The translations under genes and the position numbers were made by a program. From Bacteroidota bacterium (GTDB lineage Bacteria > Bacteroidota > Ignavibacteria > Kapaibacteriales > UBA2268): a stretch of DNA of 45,810 bases. The DNA is taken from assembly GCA_021824625.1 (NCBI GenBank), contig JAKAKE010000142.1, positions 1 to 45,810 on the forward strand. The letters run 5' to 3'. This document shows positions 38,042-45,810 of the stretch, one piece after another. Numbering within the stretch: position 1 is the stretch's first letter; every line of letters begins with the position of its first letter. The notes under the pieces are model-generated. The model worked only from the letters and a program-made list of their open reading frames with translations. It made no database searches and was not told where the DNA came from.

Positions 38042-38668
38042 ATGAAATTAAAAATTATTTTTATAATTAGTATCGTTTTTCTTTTGAATAATTGTGGAGA
38101 ATCAGGGACCAGTACCGATAATTCAAGCAAAGAGTTATGGCCCCTATCAGTTGGAAACACTTGGACTTATTTTGTGTATAGCTATCACAGTTATAATTCA
38201 GATACAGTCAAACCTTTTGATACAATAACTTATTATATAAGTGGAAAAAAATCAATAAATGGTGAGGATTGGTATTATATTACAAGTATTGGAAAAAGTA
38301 CAAAGGTTATTTTTACTAATAGAAGCGATGGTTTATGGGGATATAATTTTAAAGATTCCACGAATATTAATATTGATTCCGCAAAGTTGGTTTTTAAGTA
38401 TCCAACTTATCTAAATGAGACATATCCAAATGATACGAACGGGATAAAAACAATCAGCCTTAATTCTGAGGTTAATACTCCAGCCGGTATTTTTAATTGT
38501 ATTAAATATATTACAGTGAAAAACAGTAACTTTGACATTTATTTCTATCCGGGTGTTGGACAAATCAAAACTGAACAAATTACATATATTAATACAAATG
38601 TTTCACCGCCTGATACTAACTGGATTAGAATGCTACTTGCAAGCTACACATTATATCCTAAGGAGTGA
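38042..38668 (+). CDS. Hypothetical lipoprotein
   Basis: MKLKIIFIISIVFLLNNCGESGTSTDNSS lipobox. Confidence 0.75.
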   Translation: MKLKIIFIISIVFLLNNCGESGTSTDNSSKELWPLSVGNTWTYFVYSYHSYNSDTVKPFDTITYYISGKKSINGEDWYYITSIGKSTKVIFTNRSDGLWGYNFKDSTNINIDSAKLVFKYPTYLNETYPNDTNGIKTISLNSEVNTPAGIFNCIKYITVKNSNFDIYFYPGVGQIKTEQITYINTNVSPPDTNWIRMLLASYTLYPKE

Positions 38669-38811
38669 TATTACGTGAATAGTACAGGTTATAATTTGAA
38701 TTTGTAGAACTCAATGATAAGATATTGAAATGTTAACTGAATAATGATAAGGTCTAATTCATATTATTACTGCTATTGGCTGTAAATACTGGTGTACCTA
38801 CTATTTTATCA

Positions 38812-39018
38812 TCATAAATTATCAAATTCTTCTTTTGTAAATTTAGCTTGTTTTAGAATAGCATTGAATGTACCAATTGGTACATCTTTTGTATGCATAG
38901 CAACATAAGTTTGTCTTCCATCATCATGTCTTAAAACTATGTGCGAACCGCTCTGCCTTTGTATAGAAAAGCCTGCTCTGAGAAGTTTTGATAGGATTTC
39001 AGAAGCTTTATACGGCAT
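38812..39018 (-). CDS. hicA: HicA-family toxin
   Basis: [60 protein letters not shown]. Confidence 0.92.
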   Translation of the reverse strand: MPYKASEILSKLLRAGFSIQRQSGSHIVLRHDDGRQTYVAMHTKDVPIGTFNAILKQAKFTKEEFDNL

Positions 39019-39249
39019 TTACATCTCGATTGTTGAGAATAAATATTCCTCAGATATATTGACAGGTTCATTATTTGCAGTTTTTTCATCAAGCCAAAGC
39101 CTGATTAAATCACCTGCAGCAGACTTTGCTCCATCTATTCCCAAACCGTGAGTTGTTAAGTTCAGTGTGGGTATATGAGCATAGTAATATCCCTCAGGGA
39201 AACCTTTCTCATAAATTTTTTCGTATAGAATAGGAATATTCATAATCAA
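39019..39249 (-). CDS. hicB: HicB-family antitoxin
   Basis: GYYYAHIPTLNLTTHGLGIDGAKSAAGDLIRLWLDEK; immediately precedes hicA. Confidence 0.85.
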   Translation of the reverse strand: MIMNIPILYEKIYEKGFPEGYYYAHIPTLNLTTHGLGIDGAKSAAGDLIRLWLDEKTANNEPVNISEEYLFSTIEM

Positions 39250-39370
39250 ACCTTATTTTTTATTTATTATACGAAATCACGGCATTGTTTATTGTTTGAA
39301 AATGATTTTACAATTGTGTGACCTATGTTATCATCTTCTTTCAAAATGATGTAAAAAGTATTTTAAAAAA

Positions 39371-39610
39371 TTATGAATTACTCTTGTTTTCAAGATACAA
39401 AGTTTCCGGAGCTAAGTCCTGTTCATTAGGCCAGGTAACTGTACCGGTTGCAATTTTTAATCTTGAAAAGCAATTCCAATCTTTAAGTTCTTTGAAGAAA
39501 TCACTTTTACAGTATTTAGCAATATCAATCAGCCTGACTTCCCCATTATTATAATGAAGCTCAATTAATAATTGTTTCAGAGGAACAGCATTATTTAGTT
39601 TTGGTGTCAT
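39371..39610 (-). CDS. DUF2442 domain protein
   Basis: LIELHYNNGEVRLIDIAKYC...FKELKDWNCFSRLKIATGTVTWPNEQDLAPETLY. Confidence 0.88.
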   Translation of the reverse strand: MTPKLNNAVPLKQLLIELHYNNGEVRLIDIAKYCKSDFFKELKDWNCFSRLKIATGTVTWPNEQDLAPETLYLENKSNS

Positions 39611-39650
39611 GATTATATTAACTTAAAGATTCATTATCAAAGATTTTTCT

Positions 39651-40334
39651 CTACAAAGTAATCGTTTCTCCATAATTCATTACCCTGCAATTTTTTTCAT
39701 TGGCATTTACTTTTGCCTTGAATACTTCAGGGTCGGCTTGTATTACGGGGAATGTATTATAGTGCATCGGTATCGAAAGTTTCGGATTGACAAATTCGAC
39801 AGCCCTCAAAGCATCATCAATTCCCATAGTAAAATTATCGCCGATAGGAAGGAGCATAACATCAATCTTATCAATTTCTCCGATAAGCTTCATGTCGAGG
39901 AACAATCCCGTGTCGCCTGTGTGATAGACTGTGATGCCGCCCATTTTTATAACAACACCTGCAGGCCCACCCATGTATCTTCCATCGGGAGATGCTGAGC
40001 CATGGTGTGCAATAGTGAATTTCAGTCTGCCGAAAGGAAAATTCCATCCGCCGCCAATGTGCATGTTATGTGCATTGCATCCCTTTTCAGCAGCATAATT
40101 GGCAAGCTCATCTACTGCTATCACCAATCCGTCATTTGACTTGGCAATAGTCAAGCCATCGCCGAGGTGGTCGCCATGGGCATGAGTCAGTACTATAAAC
40201 TTTGCTTTTATATCGGATGCCCTGACAGGACAAGTCGGATTACCCGTGATGAAAGGGTCAATTATCACCTGATGCGTTCCGTCATCAAGTAAAAAAGATG
40301 AATGACTAAGGTATGTGAGCTTTAACATATTCAC
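39651..40334 (-). CDS. UPF0173-type metal-dependent hydrolase (MBL fold)
   Basis: LTYLSHSSFLLDDGTHQVIIDPFITGNP...LTHAHGDHLGD...HTGDTGLFLDMKLIGE...SIPMHYNTFPVIQADPEVF. Confidence 0.93.
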   Translation of the reverse strand: MNMLKLTYLSHSSFLLDDGTHQVIIDPFITGNPTCPVRASDIKAKFIVLTHAHGDHLGDGLTIAKSNDGLVIAVDELANYAAEKGCNAHNMHIGGGWNFPFGRLKFTIAHHGSASPDGRYMGGPAGVVIKMGGITVYHTGDTGLFLDMKLIGEIDKIDVMLLPIGDNFTMGIDDALRAVEFVNPKLSIPMHYNTFPVIQADPEVFKAKVNANEKNCRVMNYGETITL

Positions 40335-40411
40335 CTCATTTATTTGGAATATTTATTTGTTTATTTTATTAACTCATATTTCACAAACGCATAATTTCTG
40401 TGAACCACTAT

Positions 40412-40573
40412 GTTTAACTCCTACGGGGTTACTCCCATTTTTTAATTACAATCACAGAGTGATTGGACGTCTGCAATAAATCATAACCGAAATCAGCGGC
40501 AACTCCAATATGAGTTGAACATGTCTGTATTAATTCATTACTGAAATTAACGACAATGCCATTGGGATTGAAC
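40412..40573. repeat. Dispersed compound palindromic element, copy B, plus a duplicated diverged 3' half
   Basis: gtttaactcctacggggtta...caatcacagagtgattggacgt...ccgaaatcagcggcaactccaatatgagttgaac followed by ctgaaattaacgacaatgccattgggattgaac. Confidence 0.72.
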
Positions 40574-40619
40574 TTTATATACCAAAGATAATAATAACTT
40601 CTTAACATGAATTTATCAA

Positions 40620-41627
40620 TTATTTTTTTGCTGAAATCAGTGCCGTCCCAAAATCAGTGTCGGTTCTTTGAATATCCTCGAACCATGATTCTTTGAGCAT
40701 AATCCAATAGTCTGTTTCAGTGTAAACATCGCCCCCCCTGGAACTGACAAGCATTTCAATCGAAAGCAGGGCATTGTATTCAGGCGAAGTCCTGTTGTCA
40801 TGAATAAGGTAATCGTGAATAATCAGTTGTCCGCCTTTATTCAAGGCATTATAAATCCTGTTGCATAGTGCGATATTTTCCCATATCGAAACATGGTGCA
40901 TGGCAAATGAAATGAATACCATGTCATAGCCGGTGCCGATATAGTCGGTTCTGAAATCGCCTTTCATAAGATTTATCTTTTTATTGAATCCTTCAGATTT
41001 GAGGTAATCCTCAGTAAAAGAAATAATATTCGGGTAATCAAAAAGGTTAGCATCAATTTCGGGCTTTAAGTTCAGAAATTCTATTGTGTAATTACCCAAG
41101 CCGCCTGTCAGGTCAAGCAATTTATTGACCTTGGTCAGGTCGAGAAGCCTCACGACATCATGCGCAAGAATCGAAGAACGCCAGTTAATGGCTTCAATAA
41201 AAGGTTTGATTTGTTCTTTTGTCATATCCTTTAAATCAAGGATGTCAGGAGGTTTGCCGTGCTTGACTGTTTGGGTGAGGTTGCCCCATAGATTCCAGAG
41301 GTAATTCTGGTATTTGAAAAGCCCTATGTACTCAGGTTTTGTCTTATCGAAGAACCGAAGTGATATTTTTGAATTGAGATAACCATTGTTGTTTTTTTCA
41401 ATCAAGCCGATAGCGACAAGCGCGTTCAGAAGCCTTTCGGTTGCTTTTTCATCTGTGTCGAGCTGTGCGGCAATTTCAGCGGCAGGCTTGACCTTTGCAC
41501 CAATAACTGAGAATAAATCAAGTTCGCAGGCAGTGAGCAGCACTCTGCTTCTTTCGAAAGACAGGGCAAGGTCCAGCACTGTCTGGATGGATGAATTATC
41601 GCGCTGCATCGGCTTCCAGGTTCTCAT
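40620..41627 (-). CDS. SAM-dependent O-methyltransferase (AdoMet_MTases, dimerization domain)
   Basis: LLTACELDLFSVIGAKVKPAAEIAAQLDTDEKATERLLNALVAIGLIEK...LLDLTGGLGNYTIEFL...DMVFISFAMHHVSIWENIALCNRIYNALNKGGQLIIHDYL. Confidence 0.88.
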   Translation of the reverse strand: MRTWKPMQRDNSSIQTVLDLALSFERSRVLLTACELDLFSVIGAKVKPAAEIAAQLDTDEKATERLLNALVAIGLIEKNNNGYLNSKISLRFFDKTKPEYIGLFKYQNYLWNLWGNLTQTVKHGKPPDILDLKDMTKEQIKPFIEAINWRSSILAHDVVRLLDLTKVNKLLDLTGGLGNYTIEFLNLKPEIDANLFDYPNIISFTEDYLKSEGFNKKINLMKGDFRTDYIGTGYDMVFISFAMHHVSIWENIALCNRIYNALNKGGQLIIHDYLIHDNRTSPEYNALLSIEMLVSSRGGDVYTETDYWIMLKESWFEDIQRTDTDFGTALISAKK

Positions 41628-41756
41628 ATTATCTCCGCCTGTATTCTGAAAATTTCACTCATAAACCCCTGACTATCAATTAATCAGTTCAAATCCTTAT
41701 TCAAATATAATAAAAGAAAATTACAAAAGTTTGCTATAAAAAAAAATTATAAAAAT

Positions 41757-41825
41757 ATTAACCAAAGTCTTAAGACTGGGTGGGGAAATCATATCTCCAA
41801 CATCCTGAAGGATGGTAGTAATCTA
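41757..41825. repeat. Diverged single copy related to the 31035..31287 palindromic repeat
   Basis: attaaccaaagtcttaagactgggtgggg...catcctgaaggatggtagtaatct. Confidence 0.5.
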
Positions 41826-41841
41826 ATGATTAAACTGATTT

Positions 41842-42978
41842 TCAGTTGTGCCGTGTAAAAAGATGTTTGTATAATGAATGGCCATGTTTTGCAAAGTTCT
41901 CGAAGTAGCCTGTAAACCATTGGTTGAGAGCAATTCCTGCTTCATCGGATTGCCTAATATCCTCGAGTGAATCAATACCCCCGGTTCTGATTATATAGAA
42001 TTCCTTTGAAGTTGGATGCTTTTCGATATATGAAGCTGCATAAGACGATAATTCGAACGACCTCATTTTAAGGATTCTGCCGCTCAATCCGCCGCCGAAT
42101 GTTGATGTAAAGTAATCGAACAAAGGTTTATCACCTGAATTAATCATTGATGCGTATTTTTCGTACCCGGTAGAAGTGTTACCGAAATTTACAGCTCCGA
42201 AGCCGAGGCCGGCAAGGACATCAAGCAATGCAGGTATGATTTGAATATCAGTGTCGTTAGTAAGTTTGACAATGACTGGAGGATTTGCTCCGGTTCGTTT
42301 AATAAAATTTTTGCCAATGTATTCAAGGCGGTTGAGAAGATTTTCATCCAATCCAATACTATTTGTATGTTTGTCGTGGGGAACATTAGGGCAGCTCTCG
42401 TTCAGTTCAATGAAGTCAACATTTGCGGATTTGAATAATTCCATTCCATAAACAAGTTCCTTCACTGCTTCAACATCGGGAATTTCGGGGGATGCACTTA
42501 CACTGACTCCAAGGGGACAGCCTTCGACTTTCTCGATTTTGGAAAGTCTTTTCGCAAGCGATTCATGTCCTTCATTAGGCAAGCCCATCCAATTTGATGC
42601 AGAGCCGGATTTGGGATAAGGCATGAAAGGATGGAGAACGCCTTTTCTCTCGTTGCCCCTGCGATATGCACCTGTGCTTGTTCCTGCAAGGTATGCCCCT
42701 GCACCCTGCGAGGCGGCAGTATAGTATCCTTCGCCATGCTTAAACATTCCTGCGGCATTAAATATGCCGGAGTTGAATCTTATTCCCCAAAGAGTTCGTG
42801 CCTCGCTTTCGGGTGGCATATATGTACCGGTGCGGGTTTCCCGTGCCAACAGCTTGATGAATGCTTTTCTCGCCGGTGAATAAATGTTTGTTACAATCGA
42901 AGGTGGAAGCTTAGTAATAACAGGCCTGATTTTATATTCTGCGAGCGAAAGGATTTCTGCTATTGTAATTTTTCTCAT
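41842..42978 (-). CDS. Dihydroorotate dehydrogenase-like FMN protein
   Basis: LWGIRFNSGIFNAAGMFKHGEGYY...NWMGLPNEG...FIELNESCPN...VNFGNTSTGYEKYAS...GGLSGRILKMRSFELSS. Confidence 0.85.
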   Translation of the reverse strand: MRKITIAEILSLAEYKIRPVITKLPPSIVTNIYSPARKAFIKLLARETRTGTYMPPESEARTLWGIRFNSGIFNAAGMFKHGEGYYTAASQGAGAYLAGTSTGAYRRGNERKGVLHPFMPYPKSGSASNWMGLPNEGHESLAKRLSKIEKVEGCPLGVSVSASPEIPDVEAVKELVYGMELFKSANVDFIELNESCPNVPHDKHTNSIGLDENLLNRLEYIGKNFIKRTGANPPVIVKLTNDTDIQIIPALLDVLAGLGFGAVNFGNTSTGYEKYASMINSGDKPLFDYFTSTFGGGLSGRILKMRSFELSSYAASYIEKHPTSKEFYIIRTGGIDSLEDIRQSDEAGIALNQWFTGYFENFAKHGHSLYKHLFTRHN

Positions 42979-43276
42979 ATTTTTTTATTTCTTGTCAATC
43001 AAGCTTTTCTATTCAACAAAGAAAAAGGTTTTTTATTGTAAAGCGGTCATCAATTTAACTAAATCAATTTCTTAAACTAAATTTCACACAAAAACAAAAT
43101 GAATCGGAACCATATTTTTCGTTTTACTTATTTTTTTTTATTCCTTAGTAGTGAAGGATTTGGGGAATTTTATATGATTTATTATTTGGTATTTGTAAAT
43201 TATTTATTTATTTTGTATAATTGTGTCCCTTTTTTATGGTTAGTTTAATATTTGTTTAATTTTAATGGGGTAAGCT

Positions 43277-44041
43277 ATGAAAAAATCAGTATTATTTTTT
43301 CTCCTATCATTTTCTATTATTTCATTACTTGTTATCTCTTCTTGCAGCGAGGGAGGCAATGAAATACCGGTAAATAATTCAGTGGATAACGAATTTTCAG
43401 ATATGGTATTCCCAAATTTCAATGATATTATTTGGGATGAGGTTTCCGGCGGAACCATTGATGAAGAGTTTAGCATTATCCCTTATTATAATAACAAATC
43501 AATTGTATCAAACGGCAAAGAATCAAGTATTCAATGCGGCGATGACGATAGCGAAGAACATAATGGAGATGATGACCATCATGGCGATTGTGATAATGAC
43601 CATCATGGATGCTGCTATGGCACAATTCTTCACCAGTTGAATTTGACTAAAGACCAGAAAAACCAGATTTATCAATTTAAGAAGGAATTCCATCATTGTG
43701 TTCATGACGCAAGGGAAAATTATGAAGATGCAAAAGATGCAATTATAAAAAATGCACACCAGCTTAGAAAAGAAATTATCCATAAATGGAAAAACGGCGA
43801 TATTACCAAAGATGAAGCTAAAGCTTTATTAGCGCAATTAAAAGCAGACACCAAACAACTTATTGCAGACCTTAAAGCTACATTCAAAGCGGCTGTCGGC
43901 GATTGCTTATGTACATTCCTAAAAGCTATAGTATCAGTTTTGGACGATGTTCAAAAGGAAACATTCATTACCTGGGTCGAAAACAATAATTGCATAGATA
44001 TTAATTGCGATTTAAGAGGCGGAGCAAATAACCAGCTATAA
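43277..44041 (+). CDS. Lipoprotein with His/Asp/Cys-rich segment and LTxxQ (Spy/CpxP-like) helical region
   Basis: LVISSCSEGG lipobox; GDDDSEEHNGDDDHHGDCDNDHHGCC; LNLTKDQKNQIYQFKKEFHHCVHDA. Confidence 0.75.
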   Translation: MKKSVLFFLLSFSIISLLVISSCSEGGNEIPVNNSVDNEFSDMVFPNFNDIIWDEVSGGTIDEEFSIIPYYNNKSIVSNGKESSIQCGDDDSEEHNGDDDHHGDCDNDHHGCCYGTILHQLNLTKDQKNQIYQFKKEFHHCVHDARENYEDAKDAIIKNAHQLRKEIIHKWKNGDITKDEAKALLAQLKADTKQLIADLKATFKAAVGDCLCTFLKAIVSVLDDVQKETFITWVENNNCIDINCDLRGGANNQL

Positions 44042-44063
44042 AGTTGATAAAAATTGATTATTA

Positions 44064-44089
44064 AAGGGGGGTTGTTAACCCCCTTTTTT
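44064..44089 (+). terminator. Rho-independent terminator
   Basis: GGGGGTT gtt AACCCCC TTTTTT. Confidence 0.9.
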
Positions 44090-44302
44090 GTTTATTCTCA
44101 AGTATTTCTATGCCATGAAGAAAATACTATTTGGAAAATTGAAAAAAATTATTGAATTTCATATTGATTATACTGGATTGTTCTAATAATACCGATTTTA
44201 TATTTTTGACACAGTTAGTATTCGGAATAATTTAAGCAACTTAGTATAAACAATAAAATCGGAACTCATTATATTAAACATAGATTTTAAGGAGTTTCAA
44301 TA

Positions 44303-44848
44303 ATGAACAAATATTTGATTTCTTCAATTGCATTTTTATTGTTTTTTAACATGTATGCTACTTACTCCCAAACTAATGAAATATTTGAGGAATACTCTGA
44401 AGGTGCAATTGTTACTCAAAATGGAAAAAGAATTTGGGCAGAGGATATCATTTTATATAACGATAATGTTTCTTTTACTTTACAAAAAGGAATTAAAGAC
44501 TCACTCCCACTTTCTGATGTTATGAAAATTAATACAAAAAAAGGAAGCTATGCACTTGAATTTGGTATTTTCGGTGGCAGCTATACTTTCTTAATCTTTT
44601 TAATGACATCAATCCCTTATGAAAACCGGTATTATAATAGTAATTATGATTCAAATTATTGGGAAATTGCATTAATTTCTACTGGAATAGGTGCAGGTGT
44701 TGGAATGCTAATCGGGTGGGCTTTCCCAAAATATAAAGATGTCTATGTTAATGGAAGATTTATCACACAGCTTCAACAATCATTTCCTGACTATAATATT
44801 CCTGTTAATAAAAATCAAAAAATAGTAAGTATTGGTATTAACTTTTGA
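44303..44848 (+). CDS. Hypothetical secreted/membrane protein
   Basis: Signal peptide MNKYLISSIAFLLFFNMYATYSQ; TM segments. Confidence 0.72.
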   Translation: MNKYLISSIAFLLFFNMYATYSQTNEIFEEYSEGAIVTQNGKRIWAEDIILYNDNVSFTLQKGIKDSLPLSDVMKINTKKGSYALEFGIFGGSYTFLIFLMTSIPYENRYYNSNYDSNYWEIALISTGIGAGVGMLIGWAFPKYKDVYVNGRFITQLQQSFPDYNIPVNKNQKIVSIGINF

Positions 44849-44860
44849 AAAAGAAATAAT

Positions 44861-45460
44861 ATGAAAAAGTTTGTTATTTTATTATTATCAATCTCATTGA
44901 TTCTTTGCAGTTGTTCCCATGTCGAAAATGTAACAATAAAAGCTGATCCTGAAAAAATTATTACAAAGACTGTAATCAAAGAAATTACACCCCCATTGAA
45001 ATTCGCCAGAGGAAAGTATGAAGATAAAAGAGCCGATTTTTCTTACCTGGCAAAATGGTCAGAAGGGATGAACACATGGACACTCTACGAAGAAACACCA
45101 ATAGAAGATGTGATATTCGATGGTTTGAGAACTTTGTTTATGCATTCCGGGCTTGCATGGGTAAATAAAGACTCATCAGAAATAATAATTAATGTTACTC
45201 TACTTGGTGTTGTAGCTATAAGAACCCCTAAAATTTTTAGTGAAGAAATAATTTCAAGCATTCAGATAAAACTTGATTTTGTATCTTCTGCTTCCGGGAA
45301 ACAGATTTATTCTAATATCTATAATGGCACAAATGAAGACTATGGATTTATAATAATGTCTGATGTTGAAAAATCTATCAATGAATCATTGATAAACTGT
45401 ATCAATAGTATAGGACTTGATAAAGGTTTGAAAGAAAATTTATCTAATATTAAGATTTAA
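44861..45460 (+). CDS. Hypothetical lipoprotein
   Basis: MKKFVILLLSISLILCSCSHVENV lipobox; 12 bp after the previous gene. Confidence 0.75.
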   Translation: MKKFVILLLSISLILCSCSHVENVTIKADPEKIITKTVIKEITPPLKFARGKYEDKRADFSYLAKWSEGMNTWTLYEETPIEDVIFDGLRTLFMHSGLAWVNKDSSEIIINVTLLGVVAIRTPKIFSEEIISSIQIKLDFVSSASGKQIYSNIYNGTNEDYGFIIMSDVEKSINESLINCINSIGLDKGLKENLSNIKI

Positions 45461-45475
45461 AGCTTATATTATTAT

Positions 45476-45810
45476 TTATTTCATTGTCGCAAAATTCTTC
45501 AGCAGTTTCATTCCGTATTTATGGCTTTTTTCGGGATGAAACTGCACACCGTATAGGTTGCCGTATTGGAACATCGAGGTGAAATCATAACCGTAATTTG
45601 TTGTGCTGAGTGAGTCAGGCTCTGCTTCCGTAATGACATGATAGGAATGGACAAAGTAAAATCTTTTTTCTTCGGGTAAATCCTCAAACAATGGGCTTGT
45701 CTTTTTAATTTCGATTGTGTTCCAGCCCATGTGCGGTATTTTCAGCTTCTTGTTTTCGCCATCGAATTTGAACTTAATGGTTTTTCCTTTTAACCAGCTC
45801 AATCCTTTTG
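45476..45810 (-). CDS. hisH: HisH-like imidazole glycerol phosphate synthase glutamine amidotransferase subunit, C-terminal part (runs off right edge)
   Basis: LKIPHMGWNTIEI...LPEEKRFYFVHSYHV...NLYGVQFHPEKSHKYGMKLLKNFA; reading frame open to window edge. Confidence 0.9.
   Translation of the reverse strand, partial: KGLSWLKGKTIKFKFDGENKKLKIPHMGWNTIEIKKTSPLFEDLPEEKRFYFVHSYHVITEAEPDSLSTTNYGYDFTSMFQYGNLYGVQFHPEKSHKYGMKLLKNFATMK

Noticed and set aside
1-45810. tRNA/rRNA genes
   Set aside because: No cloverleaf-like or conserved rRNA sequence seen; GTTCGAATC-like hits lie inside coding sequence.

Overview
AT-rich bacterial chromosome fragment. The protein content (type IX secretion-type C-terminal sorting domains, PD40/OmpA protein, TAnnTTTG-type promoter) suggests a Bacteroidota/Ignavibacteria/Kapabacteria-like organism. 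From left to right it carries: a TauE/SafE exporter (partial); a NifX-like + DUF134 operon; a decayed IS200-like transposase; four large secreted repeat proteins (three beta-propeller-type, one IgGFc-binding-like); a stress cluster (dnaK, two hsp20, YgbA/NO-responsive family); an HhH outer-membrane protein; several toxin-antitoxin modules (BrnT-like, two PIN modules, HicAB, plus DUF2442 and RhuM orphans); an XRE/membrane-protein pair; tandem secreted paralogs; an OmpA/PD40 protein; an MFS exporter; an M16 peptidase pair; a Rossmann-PAS histidine kinase next to a receiver-GcvH-like response regulator; an MBL hydrolase; an O-methyltransferase; a DHOD-like enzyme; a His/Asp-rich CpxP-like lipoprotein; and a partial HisH. 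No rRNA, tRNA or CRISPR was found. The most interesting observations are: (1) the kinase/response-regulator pair whose GcvH-like output domain appears to lack the lipoyl-lysine; (2) three helically phased TGA-N5-TGTCA sites upstream of hsp20; (3) a dnaK 3'-tail remnant with almost only synonymous differences, fused to a truncated thioesterase; (4) several dispersed palindromic or repeat families, including 7-bp-periodic intergenic arrays and a ~40-bp repeat beside a dead transposase.
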